A stretch of 28,125 nucleotides of DNA from an uncultured Phocaeicola sp. (GCA_948956705.1 CARCZS010000030.1:1-28125), one strand, 5' to 3'; counted from the stretch's first letter, positions 8,230 to 17,073 are shown. Numbers and translations are program-made. Notes: generated by a model not told the origin, from the sequence alone.

Positions 8230-8334
8230 TGTGAGCAAAAAGACTTTGAGCTTTTCAAAAAAGACCTTGAGGTTTTCAAAAAAGATTAGGAGGTTTCTTA
8301 AAAACTTCACCATCTTTTTTAAAAAGCTCGGCAT
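8230..8334. repeat. 21-bp tandem repeat array, five copies
   Basis: On the minus strand five consecutive 21-mers begin at 8334, 8313, 8292, 8271 and 8250. They share a central CTTTTT(T) followed by an A-rich end (GAAAAC or GAAAAG). Two adjacent units differ at only three positions while the outer ones have diverged. The array lies 45 bp from the 22-bp array. Confidence 0.8.
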
Positions 8335-8552
8335 GTTTTTCATGTAGGGGCAGTTGGGAGTATCCCCTCATTAAGCTGGTCATTCCCTCTTCTCCCTTCA
8401 TCCTTTCATTTTGATTCATACACACTGGTTATCAACCGGTTAAAGATGACAGCACATCCCCTCATCCTCCCTTCAGCCGCGCTTCCCAAGTCCCTTCACA
8501 ACCTGCCTTCAGCAATTGTATGTCTACACATCTTTTTAGCCCACCGGTTTCT

Positions 8553-8628
8553 GTAGGGGCAGACCCGTGTGTCTGCCCGAGAACAGTCTGCTTTAAGCCA
8601 TCAGGCGGACACATGGGTCCGCCCCTAC
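8553..8628. repeat. REPIN-like nested inverted repeat (76 bp)
   Basis: The ends are GTAGGGGC and GCCCCTAC. The left arm and the reverse complement of the right arm align over about 26 nt with four or five transitions. Each arm also contains its own hairpin (GGGCAGAC/GTCTGCCC on the left, GGCGGACA/TGGGTCCGCC on the right). Two inverted hairpin modules around a short centre is the layout of REP doublets (REPINs). Related copies occur at the window edges. Confidence 0.75.
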
Positions 8629-8845
8629 CGTAAATGAAAGAAGTTTAAATCCGGAAGAAGTATTACGAATGAAAGGAGGCTGAAAGGACAGTGACGGGAT
8701 GTCCCTTCACTACCGGCCCCCCCCATCAGCAGAGCGTTTCAACGGTTAGTGAAAGGAGGAAGGAAGAAACAGCTTTTCGCTTGTAGGACGATAAGACACA
8801 GTTGTTTTTAACACAAACGAGTGCCAAAATCATATTTTTTATCCT

Positions 8846-8853
8846 TACCTTTG
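8846..8853 (+). promoter_or_regulatory. -7 box upstream of the dual phosphohydrolase gene
   Basis: TACCTTTG is an exact TAnnTTTG match 33 bp before the ATG at 8887. A -33 TTTG at the usual spacing is not seen. Confidence 0.5.
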
Positions 8854-8886
8854 AAGCGTTTCAATTTAAATAATACCGGATAAAAC

Positions 8887-10716
8887 ATGAAAAAGACACT
8901 CTTTCTGGCTGTTACAGCCCTACTGACACTCTCGGTCGCACAAGCTCAAAACACCTTAAAGTTAATGACTTACAACATCAAAAATGCCAACGGCATGGAT
9001 AACGTACAGAATTTCCAGCGTGTGGCCAATGTGATAAATAATGCCTGCCCCGATGCCGTAGCCATCCAGGAACTGGACAGTATGACCAACCGCAGCGGAA
9101 AAACATACGTACTCGGCGAAATAGCTGAACGTACGCAAATGCACGCCTACTTTGCTCCTGCTATCGATTACGACGGAGGAAAATACGGCATCGGACTGCT
9201 CACCAAGCAAGTTCCTGTCTGTATCCGGACTATGGCACTGCCGGGCCGTGAAGAGGCCCGCGCACTCATTATGGCCGAATTTGAAGACTATATCTATTGT
9301 TGCACCCATCTCTCGCTGACGGAGGAAGACCGAATGACTTCACTGAACATGATAAAGGATTTTGCTGCTTCTGTCCAAAAGCCCTTCTTCCTGGCCGGAG
9401 ACATGAATGCCAAACCTCAGTCCGATTTTATCAAAGGGCTCCAAAAGGACTTCCAGATACTTTCCAACCCGAAAGTGCCCACTTTCCCCGCCCCCAAACC
9501 GAAAGAAACACTCGACTATATTGTTACCCTGAAAAATAACGCCAAAGGATTTGCCGCCATCTCCTCCAAAGTGCTGGACGAACCGGTAGCATCCGACCAT
9601 CGCCCGCTGGTGGTAACCCTCCGCACAGCAGAAAAAACAGAAAAGATATTCCGTACAAAACCTTATTTGCAGAATCCGGTAGGAAATGGAATCACCGTGA
9701 TGTGGGAGACTACCGTTCCGGCCTACTGCTGGGTAGAATATGGAACCGACTCAACCCAACTGCAACGTGCGCGCACCATTATGGACGGACAAGCGGTGTG
9801 TAACAACAAACTGCATAAAATCCGCCTGGACGGTTTACAGCCGGGACAGAAATACTATTACCGCGTCTGCTCACAAGAAATTCTGCGCTATCAGGCTTAT
9901 AACAAAGTATTCGGCAATACCGTCCAATCGGAATTCAATGAATTCACCCTTCCTGCCCCCGACAGCGATAACTTCACTGCCGTAGTGTTCAATGACTTGC
10001 ACCAACATCCCCAAACTTTCCGCGCCTTGTGCCAACAGATTCAGAATATCGACTACGATTTTGTAGTATTCAACGGTGACTGTGTAGACGATCCTGCCAG
10101 CCACGAACAGGCAACCACCTTTATCAGCGAACTGACGGAAGGAGTGCATAGCGACCGCGTACCTACTTTCTTCATGCGCGGCAACCACGAAATACGGAAT
10201 GCTTATTCTATCGGCCTGCGCGACCATTATGACTATGTGGGCAACAAGACCTACGGCGCTTTCAACTGGGGTGATACACGTATCGTGATGCTGGACTGCG
10301 GTGAAGACAAACCGGACGACCACTGGGTATATTACGGTTTGAACGACTTTACCCAACTGCGTAATGAGCAGGTGGACTTCCTGAAAAAAGAACTGGCATC
10401 CAAAGAATTCAAGAAAGCCGGAAAACGAATCCTGATTCACCATATTCCCCTATATGGAAACGATTATAAGAACCTTTGCGAAGACTTATGGAAACCGTTG
10501 CTGAAAAAAGCCCCCTTCAACGTAAGCCTGAATGCGCATACGCACGAGTATGCCTATCATCCGAAAGGAAAACTGGACAATAACTTTCCTGTCGTTGTCG
10601 GCGGAGGATATGACATGGATAGTGCCACAGTGATGGTTATCGAGAAAAAGAAAGGCGAACTGAGAATAAAGGTGTTGAACACCAAGGGAGAAGTTCTACT
10701 TAATATTACCGTATAA
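8887..10716 (+). CDS. Secreted EEP phosphatase/nuclease fused to a PAP-like metallophosphoesterase
   Basis: A 609-aa exported protein with a Sec signal peptide (residues 1-20, ending AQA). Residues 22-247 form an endonuclease/exonuclease/phosphatase domain: N30 in MTYNIK, E62 in AIQELD, H141 in THLSL, GDMNAKP at 171-177, and the catalytic SDHRP at 236-240. Residues 255-355 resemble the fibronectin-like N-terminal domain of purple acid phosphatases (TKPYLQNP...VMWET...WVEYG). Residues 363-609 form a calcineurin-like metallophosphoesterase: D370/H372, GDCVDD at 397-402, GNHE at 432-435, HHIPLYG at 518-524, HTHEY at 551-555. Both active sites look intact. It probably scavenges phosphate from nucleotides, lipids or inositol phosphates in the periplasm or outside; the substrate is unknown. 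The acyltransferase follows 15 bp later. Confidence 0.88.
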   Translation: MKKTLFLAVTALLTLSVAQAQNTLKLMTYNIKNANGMDNVQNFQRVANVINNACPDAVAIQELDSMTNRSGKTYVLGEIAERTQMHAYFAPAIDYDGGKYGIGLLTKQVPVCIRTMALPGREEARALIMAEFEDYIYCCTHLSLTEEDRMTSLNMIKDFAASVQKPFFLAGDMNAKPQSDFIKGLQKDFQILSNPKVPTFPAPKPKETLDYIVTLKNNAKGFAAISSKVLDEPVASDHRPLVVTLRTAEKTEKIFRTKPYLQNPVGNGITVMWETTVPAYCWVEYGTDSTQLQRARTIMDGQAVCNNKLHKIRLDGLQPGQKYYYRVCSQEILRYQAYNKVFGNTVQSEFNEFTLPAPDSDNFTAVVFNDLHQHPQTFRALCQQIQNIDYDFVVFNGDCVDDPASHEQATTFISELTEGVHSDRVPTFFMRGNHEIRNAYSIGLRDHYDYVGNKTYGAFNWGDTRIVMLDCGEDKPDDHWVYYGLNDFTQLRNEQVDFLKKELASKEFKKAGKRILIHHIPLYGNDYKNLCEDLWKPLLKKAPFNVSLNAHTHEYAYHPKGKLDNNFPVVVGGGYDMDSATVMVIEKKKGELRIKVLNTKGEVLLNITV

Positions 10717-10731
10717 AACGCTTGGCCACAG

Positions 10732-11874
10732 ATGGAATTGAGAAGAAAAGAAACCATAGGTTGGATAGACCTGTTGCGCGTTATCGCCTGTTTTCTGGTC
10801 GTGTTTGCACATTGTTGCGACCCGTTTGTGGCGCGCTTTGATACAGACCGCAGCACTTTCCTGCAAGGGTGTGCTGCGGGAAGCGCGGTGCGAAGTTGTG
10901 TACCTCTGTTCGTCATGATGACCGGAGTCTTGCTGTTCCCCATACGCAGCGGCATGAGCGAGTTCTACCGGAAACGTATCGGGCGCATCGTGGTGCCCCT
11001 CATTTTCTGGTCGGTCATGCTGCCGGTGCTGTACTTCGTATATCTGAACTACATTGCCACCACCGACAACCCCACTATCGATATGTCCACCTTCACATGG
11101 CCAATGACAGTGACCAAGATATGTACCTTTATCTTTAATTTCAACTATGACACTACGCCCCTTTGGTATCTTTATATGCTGGTAGGATTATATCTCATTA
11201 TCCCCATTTTCGGGGCATGGCTCGACCGCGCCTCGCAAAAAGACGTCAAACTGTTTCTTCGCATTTGGGGAGTATCCTTGTTTCTTCCCTATCTGAAGAT
11301 GGCGGCTCCCGCACTGGGCTATATCGGCAATTGGGGGAATATGGATATTCTGGGTGTTTGTGACTGGAATGCTTTCGGTTCCTTTTACTATGTGTCAGGC
11401 TTCATCGGTTATCTGATATTAGCTTATTATCTAGTGAAATATCCCTTGCAATGGAGTTGGAGAAAAACTCTCTCCATCGGCATACCCATGTTTGCGGCAG
11501 GATATGCCATTACATTTGGAGGTTACCTTATCATGCAGGAATACTTTCCGGGCAATTATGCCTATCTGGAAATCGTATGGTTATTTGGCGGCATCAATGT
11601 ATTTATGATGACCTTTCCTGTCTTTATCATTGTACAGAAAATCAAAGTTCCCTACTTTCCTGCCCTTTCCCGGCTGGCCTCGATGACCTTCGGCATCTAC
11701 CTTTGCCACTTTGTCTTTGTACAAATGGGGTATGATATGTTTGCCGCATGGTTGCCTAAAGGAGTTCCGGCAGTGGTTCACATAATCTGCATAGCTGTGG
11801 TTGCCTTCTTCGTCAGTTATCTGATAGTCAGAATGATGTCGGCATCCAAGGTGACGCGACGACTGGTGGCATAA
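10732..11874 (+). CDS. Membrane acyltransferase (acyltransferase 3 family)
   Basis: A 380-aa multi-pass membrane protein of the OafA/WecH-like acyltransferase-3 family, which transfers acetyl or other acyl groups to surface sugars or polymers. Family marks: an N-terminal WIDLLRVIACFLVVFAHCC helix with the R16 and H27 pair, then FYRKRIGRIVVPLIFWS after helix 2, and about ten hydrophobic segments. The acceptor is unknown. It lies 15 bp after the phosphohydrolase gene on the same strand, so probably in one operon. Its last 58 bp overlap the 3' end of folK on the opposite strand. Confidence 0.85.
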   Translation: MELRRKETIGWIDLLRVIACFLVVFAHCCDPFVARFDTDRSTFLQGCAAGSAVRSCVPLFVMMTGVLLFPIRSGMSEFYRKRIGRIVVPLIFWSVMLPVLYFVYLNYIATTDNPTIDMSTFTWPMTVTKICTFIFNFNYDTTPLWYLYMLVGLYLIIPIFGAWLDRASQKDVKLFLRIWGVSLFLPYLKMAAPALGYIGNWGNMDILGVCDWNAFGSFYYVSGFIGYLILAYYLVKYPLQWSWRKTLSIGIPMFAAGYAITFGGYLIMQEYFPGNYAYLEIVWLFGGINVFMMTFPVFIIVQKIKVPYFPALSRLASMTFGIYLCHFVFVQMGYDMFAAWLPKGVPAVVHIICIAVVAFFVSYLIVRMMSASKVTRRLVA

Positions 11875-12317
11875 ACTGAAAATATGGTTTGCTTCAATAC
11901 CGGATGCACTACTTTCGGTGCTATCTCTGCCAACGGCTCCATCACAAAAAGCCGCTCATGCATAAGAGGATGAGGAAGAGTCAAAGTAGGTGTATTCAGT
12001 ATTAAATCGCCATACAGCAAGAGGTCAATATCAATCAAGCGGTCACTATAGTTACCGTCAACAGACTTCTTGGTACGGCCTAAGTCACGCTCTATTGACT
12101 GCGTTTCTTCTAAAACACCAAAGGGAGACAGAGAAGTCTCGACACAGCAGGCAGCATTCAGAAATGAATGTCCGGAAGAAAAGCCCCAAGGAGCAGTAAC
12201 ATAAAAAGCGGAAAGGGAAGTCACCTTCCCTATCCGCATATTTATCTGTTGCACAGCCGCATGCAGGTTGGCTTCCTTATCGCCCAAGTTGGTTCCAAGC
12301 CCTAAATAAACCTCCAT
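11817..12317 (-). CDS. folK: 2-amino-4-hydroxy-6-hydroxymethyldihydropteridine pyrophosphokinase
   Basis: Folate-pathway enzyme that transfers pyrophosphate from ATP to hydroxymethyl-dihydropterin. Motifs: EVYLGLGTNLGDKEANL at the N-terminus and the HPPK signature running from ERDLGRTKKS to YSDRLIDIDLLLYGD at about 77-104, then the LPHPLMHER pterin loop. I start at ATG 12317 (166 aa); an upstream TTG (12323) would add only two residues. It is the last gene of the seven-gene minus-strand run, 23 bp after queA. The C-terminal about 19 codons overlap the convergent acyltransferase gene. Confidence 0.95.
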   Translation of the reverse strand: MEVYLGLGTNLGDKEANLHAAVQQINMRIGKVTSLSAFYVTAPWGFSSGHSFLNAACCVETSLSPFGVLEETQSIERDLGRTKKSVDGNYSDRLIDIDLLLYGDLILNTPTLTLPHPLMHERLFVMEPLAEIAPKVVHPVLKQTIFSVYATSRRVTLDADIILTIR

Positions 12318-12340
12318 ACACAATGCTCTTTATCAATTAC

Positions 12341-13396
12341 TTATTTATCTAAAATCAGCATGGCATCGCCATACGTTCCAAAACGATAATCTTCTTTCAA
12401 AGCGGTGTTATAGGCTTCCATAACCAAATCATAACCGCCATAGGCAGCTACCAGCATCAGCAATGTGGAAAGCGGCATGTGGAAGTTAGTAATCATGCTG
12501 TTGGCCACCGAGAAATCATAAGGAGGGAAGATAAACTTATTCGTCCAGCCTTCAAATTCTTTCAGGTGTCCGTCTGTGCCGACGGCTGTTTCAATTGCAC
12601 GCATCACAGTGGTACCCACCGCACAGACACGTCTGTTCTCATCTTTTGCCTTATTGACAATGCTGCAGGCCGTAGAATCAACGAACATCTGTTCGGAATC
12701 CATCTTATGCTTGGTAAGGTCTTCCACATCAATCTCGCGGAAGTTACCCAATCCGGCATGCATGGTCACATAAGCAAAGTCTATTCCTTTGATTTCCATA
12801 CGTTTCATCAGCTCACGGCTGAAATGAAGGCCTGCTGTCGGAGCCGTTACCGCACCTTCATTCTTGGCAAAGATAGTCTGAAAACGTTCTGCATCTTCTT
12901 CTTCTACCGGACGACGGATGAAACTGGGCAGCGGAGCTTCACCCAAAGCATAAAGAGCTTTCTTGAATTCATCGTGAGGCCCGTCATAAAGGAATCGCAA
13001 AGTACGTCCGCGAGAAGTGGTATTGTCGATTACTTCGGCCACCATAGAGTCGTCATCACCAAAATACAGCTTATTACCGATACGGATTTTACGTGCCGGA
13101 TCTACCAACACATCCCACAAGCGAAGTTCCTCATTCAGTTCACGCAACAGGAATACCTCTATACGTGCACCAGTCTTCTCTTTATTTCCATACAAACGCG
13201 CAGGAAAAACTTTCGTATCATTAAAGATAAACACATCTTTATCATCAAAATACTCCAAGATATCCTTAAATACCTTGTGCTCAATCCGTCCTGTTGCTTT
13301 GTTAACAACCATCAGACGCGACTCATCTCTGTACTTGGCCGGATGCAAAGCTATCTTCTCCTCCGGCAGTTTAAATTTAAATTGCGACAGTTTCAT
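12341..13396 (-). CDS. queA: S-adenosylmethionine:tRNA ribosyltransferase-isomerase
   Basis: Converts preQ1 in tRNA to epoxyqueuosine using the ribosyl part of SAM, the penultimate step of queuosine synthesis. The protein is 351 aa, normal for QueA. Signatures: the opening [20 protein letters not shown] with RDESRLMVV, then [15 protein letters not shown] at 57-70, TAGLHFS and [13 protein letters not shown] in the core, and [11 protein letters not shown] followed by [19 protein letters not shown]. The start is well supported: AAGGAG lies seven bases before the ATG, an unusually strong Shine-Dalgarno site for this genome. It sits 11 bp after truB, grouping two tRNA-modifying enzymes. Confidence 0.97.
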   Translation of the reverse strand: MKLSQFKFKLPEEKIALHPAKYRDESRLMVVNKATGRIEHKVFKDILEYFDDKDVFIFNDTKVFPARLYGNKEKTGARIEVFLLRELNEELRLWDVLVDPARKIRIGNKLYFGDDDSMVAEVIDNTTSRGRTLRFLYDGPHDEFKKALYALGEAPLPSFIRRPVEEEDAERFQTIFAKNEGAVTAPTAGLHFSRELMKRMEIKGIDFAYVTMHAGLGNFREIDVEDLTKHKMDSEQMFVDSTACSIVNKAKDENRRVCAVGTTVMRAIETAVGTDGHLKEFEGWTNKFIFPPYDFSVANSMITNFHMPLSTLLMLVAAYGGYDLVMEAYNTALKEDYRFGTYGDAMLILDK

Positions 13397-13407
13397 CTTA
13401 TCTCTCC

Positions 13408-14112
13408 TTATTCGTTTATAACTTCTATTACTTGTCGGTCAAGCCATTCGGGAAAATCTTCCACCTGCATACAGTCCTCCAGCTTTACTTCGCCCACACG
13501 GGTACGAACCAGACCGATGAGGTGTGCACCGCTATTCAGAGCTTCACCAATATCACGGGCCAGCGCACGGATATAAGTTCCCTTACTACACACTACCCTG
13601 ATTTTTATCTCAGGAAGATTGCACTCCAATAACTCTATCTCGTCTATCACCAGCGTTTTAGGTTTCAGATTTACCTCCTCTCCCTTTCGCGCAAGATCGT
13701 AGGCACGCTCACCGTCAATCTTACAAGCCGAAAAAGCAGGCGGTATCTGCTCAATGCTGCCAATGAAACGTTTCAATGTTTCTTCCACCAACTCACGGGT
13801 GATATGCTCCGTAGGATAAGTGGCATCTATCTCTTTCTCCAAATCATAAGAAGGAGTGGTAGCACCCAATTGCAATGTAGCCACATACTCCTTAGTGTGA
13901 TATTGAAATTCTTCAATCCGTTTTGTCGCTTTGCCCGTGCAAATAATCATCACCCCCGTAGCCAGAGGGTCCAACGTCCCTGCATGCCCTACCTTCAACT
14001 TCTTCACACCCAATTTGCGACAAATGTGATATCTTATCTTATTGACCACCGCAAAAGATGTCCACTTCAGCGGTTTATCGAAATATAATACTTCTCCTTC
14101 TTTAAAATTCAT
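13408..14112 (-). CDS. truB: tRNA pseudouridine-55 synthase
   Basis: Isomerises U55 to pseudouridine in the T-arm of tRNAs. The catalytic motif [15 protein letters not shown] is at 42-56 with the catalytic D48. Other TruB features are the N-terminal DKPLKWTSF, the [29 protein letters not shown] block, and [20 protein letters not shown]. At 234 aa it is shorter than E. coli TruB (about 314 aa) because the C-terminal PUA-like extension is lacking or minimal, as is common in Bacteroidetes. It lies 18 bp after uppP and 11 bp before queA. Confidence 0.96.
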   Translation of the reverse strand: MNFKEGEVLYFDKPLKWTSFAVVNKIRYHICRKLGVKKLKVGHAGTLDPLATGVMIICTGKATKRIEEFQYHTKEYVATLQLGATTPSYDLEKEIDATYPTEHITRELVEETLKRFIGSIEQIPPAFSACKIDGERAYDLARKGEEVNLKPKTLVIDEIELLECNLPEIKIRVVCSKGTYIRALARDIGEALNSGAHLIGLVRTRVGEVKLEDCMQVEDFPEWLDRQVIEVINE

Positions 14113-14130
14113 GCTTCTTGCCCCTACGGT

Positions 14131-14934
14131 TTATGCTGCCAATGAACAAGCTATCGTAATTGCCCCAACAACGGCACAATAGATAGCAAAATAAATCAAC
14201 TTACCCTTCTTCACTATATTAATCATCCACTTGCAAGCAATGCAACCAGCAACAAAAGCAGCTACAAAACCTATTACCAGTGACAGAACCGAAATGTCCG
14301 TCGTTCCTGCCGCAGCTCCTTTTACTATCTTCATTCCATCCAGCAACGCTTCACCCAAAATGGGGGGAATCACCATCAAGAACGAGAACTGTGCCAGTTT
14401 AGCCTTATTGTCTCCCAGCAACAAACCGGTAGCAATGGTACTGCCCGAACGAGACAAACCCGGCAACACGGCACAAGCCTGCGCCAAACCTATGATAAAC
14501 GCATCACGCATACTAATGTTCTCTTTCACACGAGGCTTTGCATAGTATGAGAAAGTAAGCAATAAAGCCGTTACCAACAGCATACAGCCTACAATCAACA
14601 GTCCCGACCCGAAAATTTCTTCTACATAGTCTTTAAAGAACACTCCTACGATTCCGATAGGTATCATAGAAACAAGGATATTCAATACATACTTTGTCTC
14701 CGCATTCATCTCACACTTAAACAGTCCACGGAAAATCCAGTCTATCTCTTTCCATAAAACAACCAGCGTACTTAATACAGTTGCCACATGTACTGCTATT
14801 GTAAATGTGAGATTGTCTTCACCTTGTATTCCAAACAAAGCCGATCCGATAGCCAAATGACCACTGCTGCTGACCGGCAAATACTCTGTCAATCCCTGGA
14901 GCAAACCAAGAATTAATGCCTCAAACCATTCCAT
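14131..14934 (-). CDS. uppP: Undecaprenyl-diphosphatase (BacA type)
   Basis: Integral membrane phosphatase that recycles the lipid carrier undecaprenyl pyrophosphate to the monophosphate for peptidoglycan and other envelope polymers; overproduction of the family gives bacitracin resistance. Both signatures are present: [14 protein letters not shown] at 14-27 (catalytic E17 and H26) and [10 protein letters not shown] at 158-167 (R162). The protein is 267 aa with about eight hydrophobic segments. It starts at ATG with a GAGG site upstream, 14 bp after the DUF3098 gene. Confidence 0.97.
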   Translation of the reverse strand: MEWFEALILGLLQGLTEYLPVSSSGHLAIGSALFGIQGEDNLTFTIAVHVATVLSTLVVLWKEIDWIFRGLFKCEMNAETKYVLNILVSMIPIGIVGVFFKDYVEEIFGSGLLIVGCMLLVTALLLTFSYYAKPRVKENISMRDAFIIGLAQACAVLPGLSRSGSTIATGLLLGDNKAKLAQFSFLMVIPPILGEALLDGMKIVKGAAAGTTDISVLSLVIGFVAAFVAGCIACKWMINIVKKGKLIYFAIYCAVVGAITIACSLAA

Positions 14935-14948
14935 ACTCTTTTACCTCT

Positions 14949-15182
14949 TTATTCTTTCGTTACTTTCGGCTTTCGCACGATACCGTATATCATAAAAATA
15001 AAACCAAAGAAACAGACTGCAGGCGCTACCTTGATTCGGCGTACACTGAAAATATCCGGTTCAAAATATCCTTCTGTAGAACTAGGGCCTGTCATCAACA
15101 GGAAACCGATAATTACGACAGCCATGCCTATGGCCAGTAAGATAAAGTTTGTTTTATCAAAGGCAAATTTCTGTTTGTCCAT
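14949..15182 (-). CDS. DUF3098 small membrane protein
   Basis: A 77-aa protein of the Bacteroidetes DUF3098 family, function unknown. It starts MDKQKFAFDKTNFILLAIG, has a first membrane helix at about 12-30, a periplasmic loop with the EGYFEPDIFSVRRIKVAP segment, and a second helix at about 53-70, then a basic tail (RKPKVTKE). I place the start at ATG 15182. A longer frame beginning at 15257 would overlap ftsX by 64 bp and add residues unlike the family. The location 11 bp after ftsX and 14 bp before uppP suggests an envelope or division role (inference). Confidence 0.83.
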   Translation of the reverse strand: MDKQKFAFDKTNFILLAIGMAVVIIGFLLMTGPSSTEGYFEPDIFSVRRIKVAPAVCFFGFIFMIYGIVRKPKVTKE

Positions 15183-15193
15183 ATCCTTTTTAA

Positions 15194-16063
15194 TTAGATG
15201 TAATAAAGCGCACCGGCTTTCATACGCAAATATTTGTTTATTGATATATAAGCACACATAAAAGTAATAATCACACCGAAAACAAAAACCGACAACATCA
15301 CCAGCAACATCGTCATGGGAGTAATAATCTCTATCAATTCGGGTTCATATCTCACAAGTGCGTAAGCCATTCCGATTAATGCCGCATCAGCCATAACAGC
15401 CGCCAATACACCAATCCATATATTCCGGACCAAGAAAGGTTTCCGAATAAATCCCCAACTCGCTCCTACCAGTTTCATGGTGTGAATTAAAAAACGTTTA
15501 GAATATATAGCAAGACGTATGGTATTGTTTATCAATGCAAAGGAAATCAACGTAAGAAGTGCGGCAAGCCCCAGCAGCAAGAAACTGATTCGACGGATAT
15601 TACTATTCACCGCATCCAGTAAATCTTGCGGATAATTAATCTCCATCACCTTCTTGTTGGTCATAATCTTCTCTTCAATCCAGGCTATACTATCCGAATT
15701 GGCATAATCGGCATTCAGTTTTATCTCAATGGAGGCAGTAAAGGGGTTATATCCCAAAAACTCAGCAGGGTCTGTTCCCATCGCCTCTGTTTGCTCTTTC
15801 AGGGCTTGTTCTTTAGAAATATAATAAGTTTCCTTAACGAAAGGCTCTGCATTCAGCTTCTTTTGAAACTTGATGGCATCCGCTTCCTTCATATCGTCAC
15901 TGACAAGGACAGAAAAACTGATATTCTCACGAACGTACTTAGAAAGATTATTGGCTGATAGCACAAAGAAGACCACCATACCCAACAAAAGCAACACCAA
16001 CATAGTGCTAATGCTGGAAGTAATGAACTGCATATCGAAAAAAGACGTTGATTTCTTTCCCAT
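15194..16063 (-). CDS. ftsX: Cell-division ABC permease FtsX
   Basis: Membrane half of the FtsEX complex, which controls septal peptidoglycan hydrolases. The 289-aa protein has the FtsX layout: a cytoplasmic N-terminus, a first helix at about 14-36, a large periplasmic loop of about 120 residues (SFSVLVSDDMKEADAIKFQ... to the YPQDLLDAVNSN region), then three helices at about 155-178, 208-232 and 242-270 forming the permease core. The partner ATPase gene ftsE is not adjacent in this window. It begins two bases after the methyltransferase stop, so it is tightly coupled to it. Confidence 0.9.
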   Translation of the reverse strand: MGKKSTSFFDMQFITSSISTMLVLLLLGMVVFFVLSANNLSKYVRENISFSVLVSDDMKEADAIKFQKKLNAEPFVKETYYISKEQALKEQTEAMGTDPAEFLGYNPFTASIEIKLNADYANSDSIAWIEEKIMTNKKVMEINYPQDLLDAVNSNIRRISFLLLGLAALLTLISFALINNTIRLAIYSKRFLIHTMKLVGASWGFIRKPFLVRNIWIGVLAAVMADAALIGMAYALVRYEPELIEIITPMTMLLVMLSVFVFGVIITFMCAYISINKYLRMKAGALYYI

Positions 16064-16065
16064 AA

Positions 16066-16962
16066 TTACTTCTTTCTGAATACATAAATCATTGAACTAC
16101 TACGCCCTTTCCTGGCTAACGTGCTAAACCAAGCCAACAGTCCCGTCCACATTCCTTTCAGGAAAGAGAAACGGCTTCCTTTATATTTCTCTGTCAACAT
16201 AGAAACATAAAAAGCATCAAATGGCATCGGATGTTGCTCGGCAAGCTTAAAACCATGTTTCACCCCGAATTGTTGCATAGCCGACGGTGTGAAATGCCAT
16301 AAATGCCTGGGGACATCATACGCAGCCCACCATTCCTTGTATTTCACCGCATCATACGAAGACGGATTGGGAACCGCAACTATCAGCACTCCCCTGTCTT
16401 TCAACAAAGCCGCCAGCCTTTCCCAAGTTTCATTCAGATGTTCCAAATGTTCCATCACATGCCACAGGGTAATTGCATCAAACGAATGGTCGGCATATCC
16501 CGCCAAAGCATCTTCCGCATCTACCTCCAGTTCAAAATGCTCTTTGGCAAACGCACGTGCTTTAGCATTCTTCTCTATCGCCCGCACACGCCAACCGCGT
16601 TCCTTCATGGCATTGCTGAAGTAGCCCATACCTGTTCCGATATCCAACAGGCTGCCTTTACTCAGCCCGGACGTACGTTTAATCAGTTTGGCCTTGCGGG
16701 ATAGCATATACTTGCGGACCTGATGATACACCCGGTTCATCAAGCCTTTATTGGTATCACTGTGTGAAATATAATCGGGAGTTTCATAATACCTGCCTAT
16801 TTCCGCCTCTACCGGTGCTTCTTGTGTAAAAAGAAAGCCGCAATGGGTGCAACGCATCACCTCGAACTTTTCGCCCGAAGCATAATTATCTGTACAAGTT
16901 ATTGCATGTTCTAACTGTTTTCCGCCGCACAACGGACAAGTATCTATCTTGAGTCTGTTCAC
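16066..16962 (-). CDS. Class I SAM methyltransferase with N-terminal zinc ribbon
   Basis: Begins with a four-cysteine zinc-ribbon-like segment (C9-x2-C12 and C38-x2-C41 counting from my start). This is followed by a Methyltransf_23 domain: SLLDIGTGMGYFSNAM for SAM binding at about 104-119, then FDAITLWHVMEHLEH and ILIVAVPNPSSYDA, and a C-terminal extension. Such ribbon-methyltransferase proteins are common in sugar and surface-polymer loci, but the substrate is unknown. I prefer the GTG at 16962, with AGGG six bases upstream, over an in-frame TTG at 16992 that would add ten residues. It is first in the run ahead of ftsX. Confidence 0.82.
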   Translation of the reverse strand: MNRLKIDTCPLCGGKQLEHAITCTDNYASGEKFEVMRCTHCGFLFTQEAPVEAEIGRYYETPDYISHSDTNKGLMNRVYHQVRKYMLSRKAKLIKRTSGLSKGSLLDIGTGMGYFSNAMKERGWRVRAIEKNAKARAFAKEHFELEVDAEDALAGYADHSFDAITLWHVMEHLEHLNETWERLAALLKDRGVLIVAVPNPSSYDAVKYKEWWAAYDVPRHLWHFTPSAMQQFGVKHGFKLAEQHPMPFDAFYVSMLTEKYKGSRFSFLKGMWTGLLAWFSTLARKGRSSSMIYVFRKK

Positions 16963-17065
16963 TTTTAGCCCTAATTTGCTGCAAAATAACAAATAAAATG
17001 AATTACAAGAGCTTTCCTTTAAGTACTTTTAAGACTATAAGTTAACTATACATTTGGTTTTTCCC

Positions 17066-17073
17066 TATTTTTG
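17066..17073 (+). promoter_or_regulatory. -7 box upstream of the PspC gene
   Basis: TATTTTTG matches TAnnTTTG exactly, 25 bp before the ATG at 17099. A TTTG at 17053-17056 lies only nine bases upstream, too close for a normal -33 element. Confidence 0.5.

Larger units (their letters stand above)
8028..8886. other. 859-bp gene-free, repeat-rich intergenic region
   Basis: No convincing gene lies here. It holds a 22-bp tandem array (8097-8184), a 21-bp tandem array (8230-8334), a lone GTAGGGGC half-site (8344-8351), a complete nested palindrome (8553-8628), a C8 tract (8717-8724) and a CCTTCACTA/TAGTGAAAGG inverted repeat around 8703-8754. Minus-strand open frames across the arrays look like chance translations. 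Confidence 0.8.

Noticed and set aside
7882..8343. 153-codon minus-strand open frame running through both tandem arrays
   Set aside because: It overlaps the 3' end of the MFS gene on the other strand, has no ribosome site, and its sequence is explained by the 21-bp and 22-bp arrays.
8717..8724. C8 tract as a phase-variation switch
   Set aside because: It lies in repeat-rich non-coding DNA about 160 bp from the next gene, with no promoter or coding frame that a length change would switch.
15183..15257. Longer start for the DUF3098 protein
   Set aside because: It would overlap ftsX and add a sequence unlike the family; the ATG at 15182 directly precedes the recognised N-terminus.
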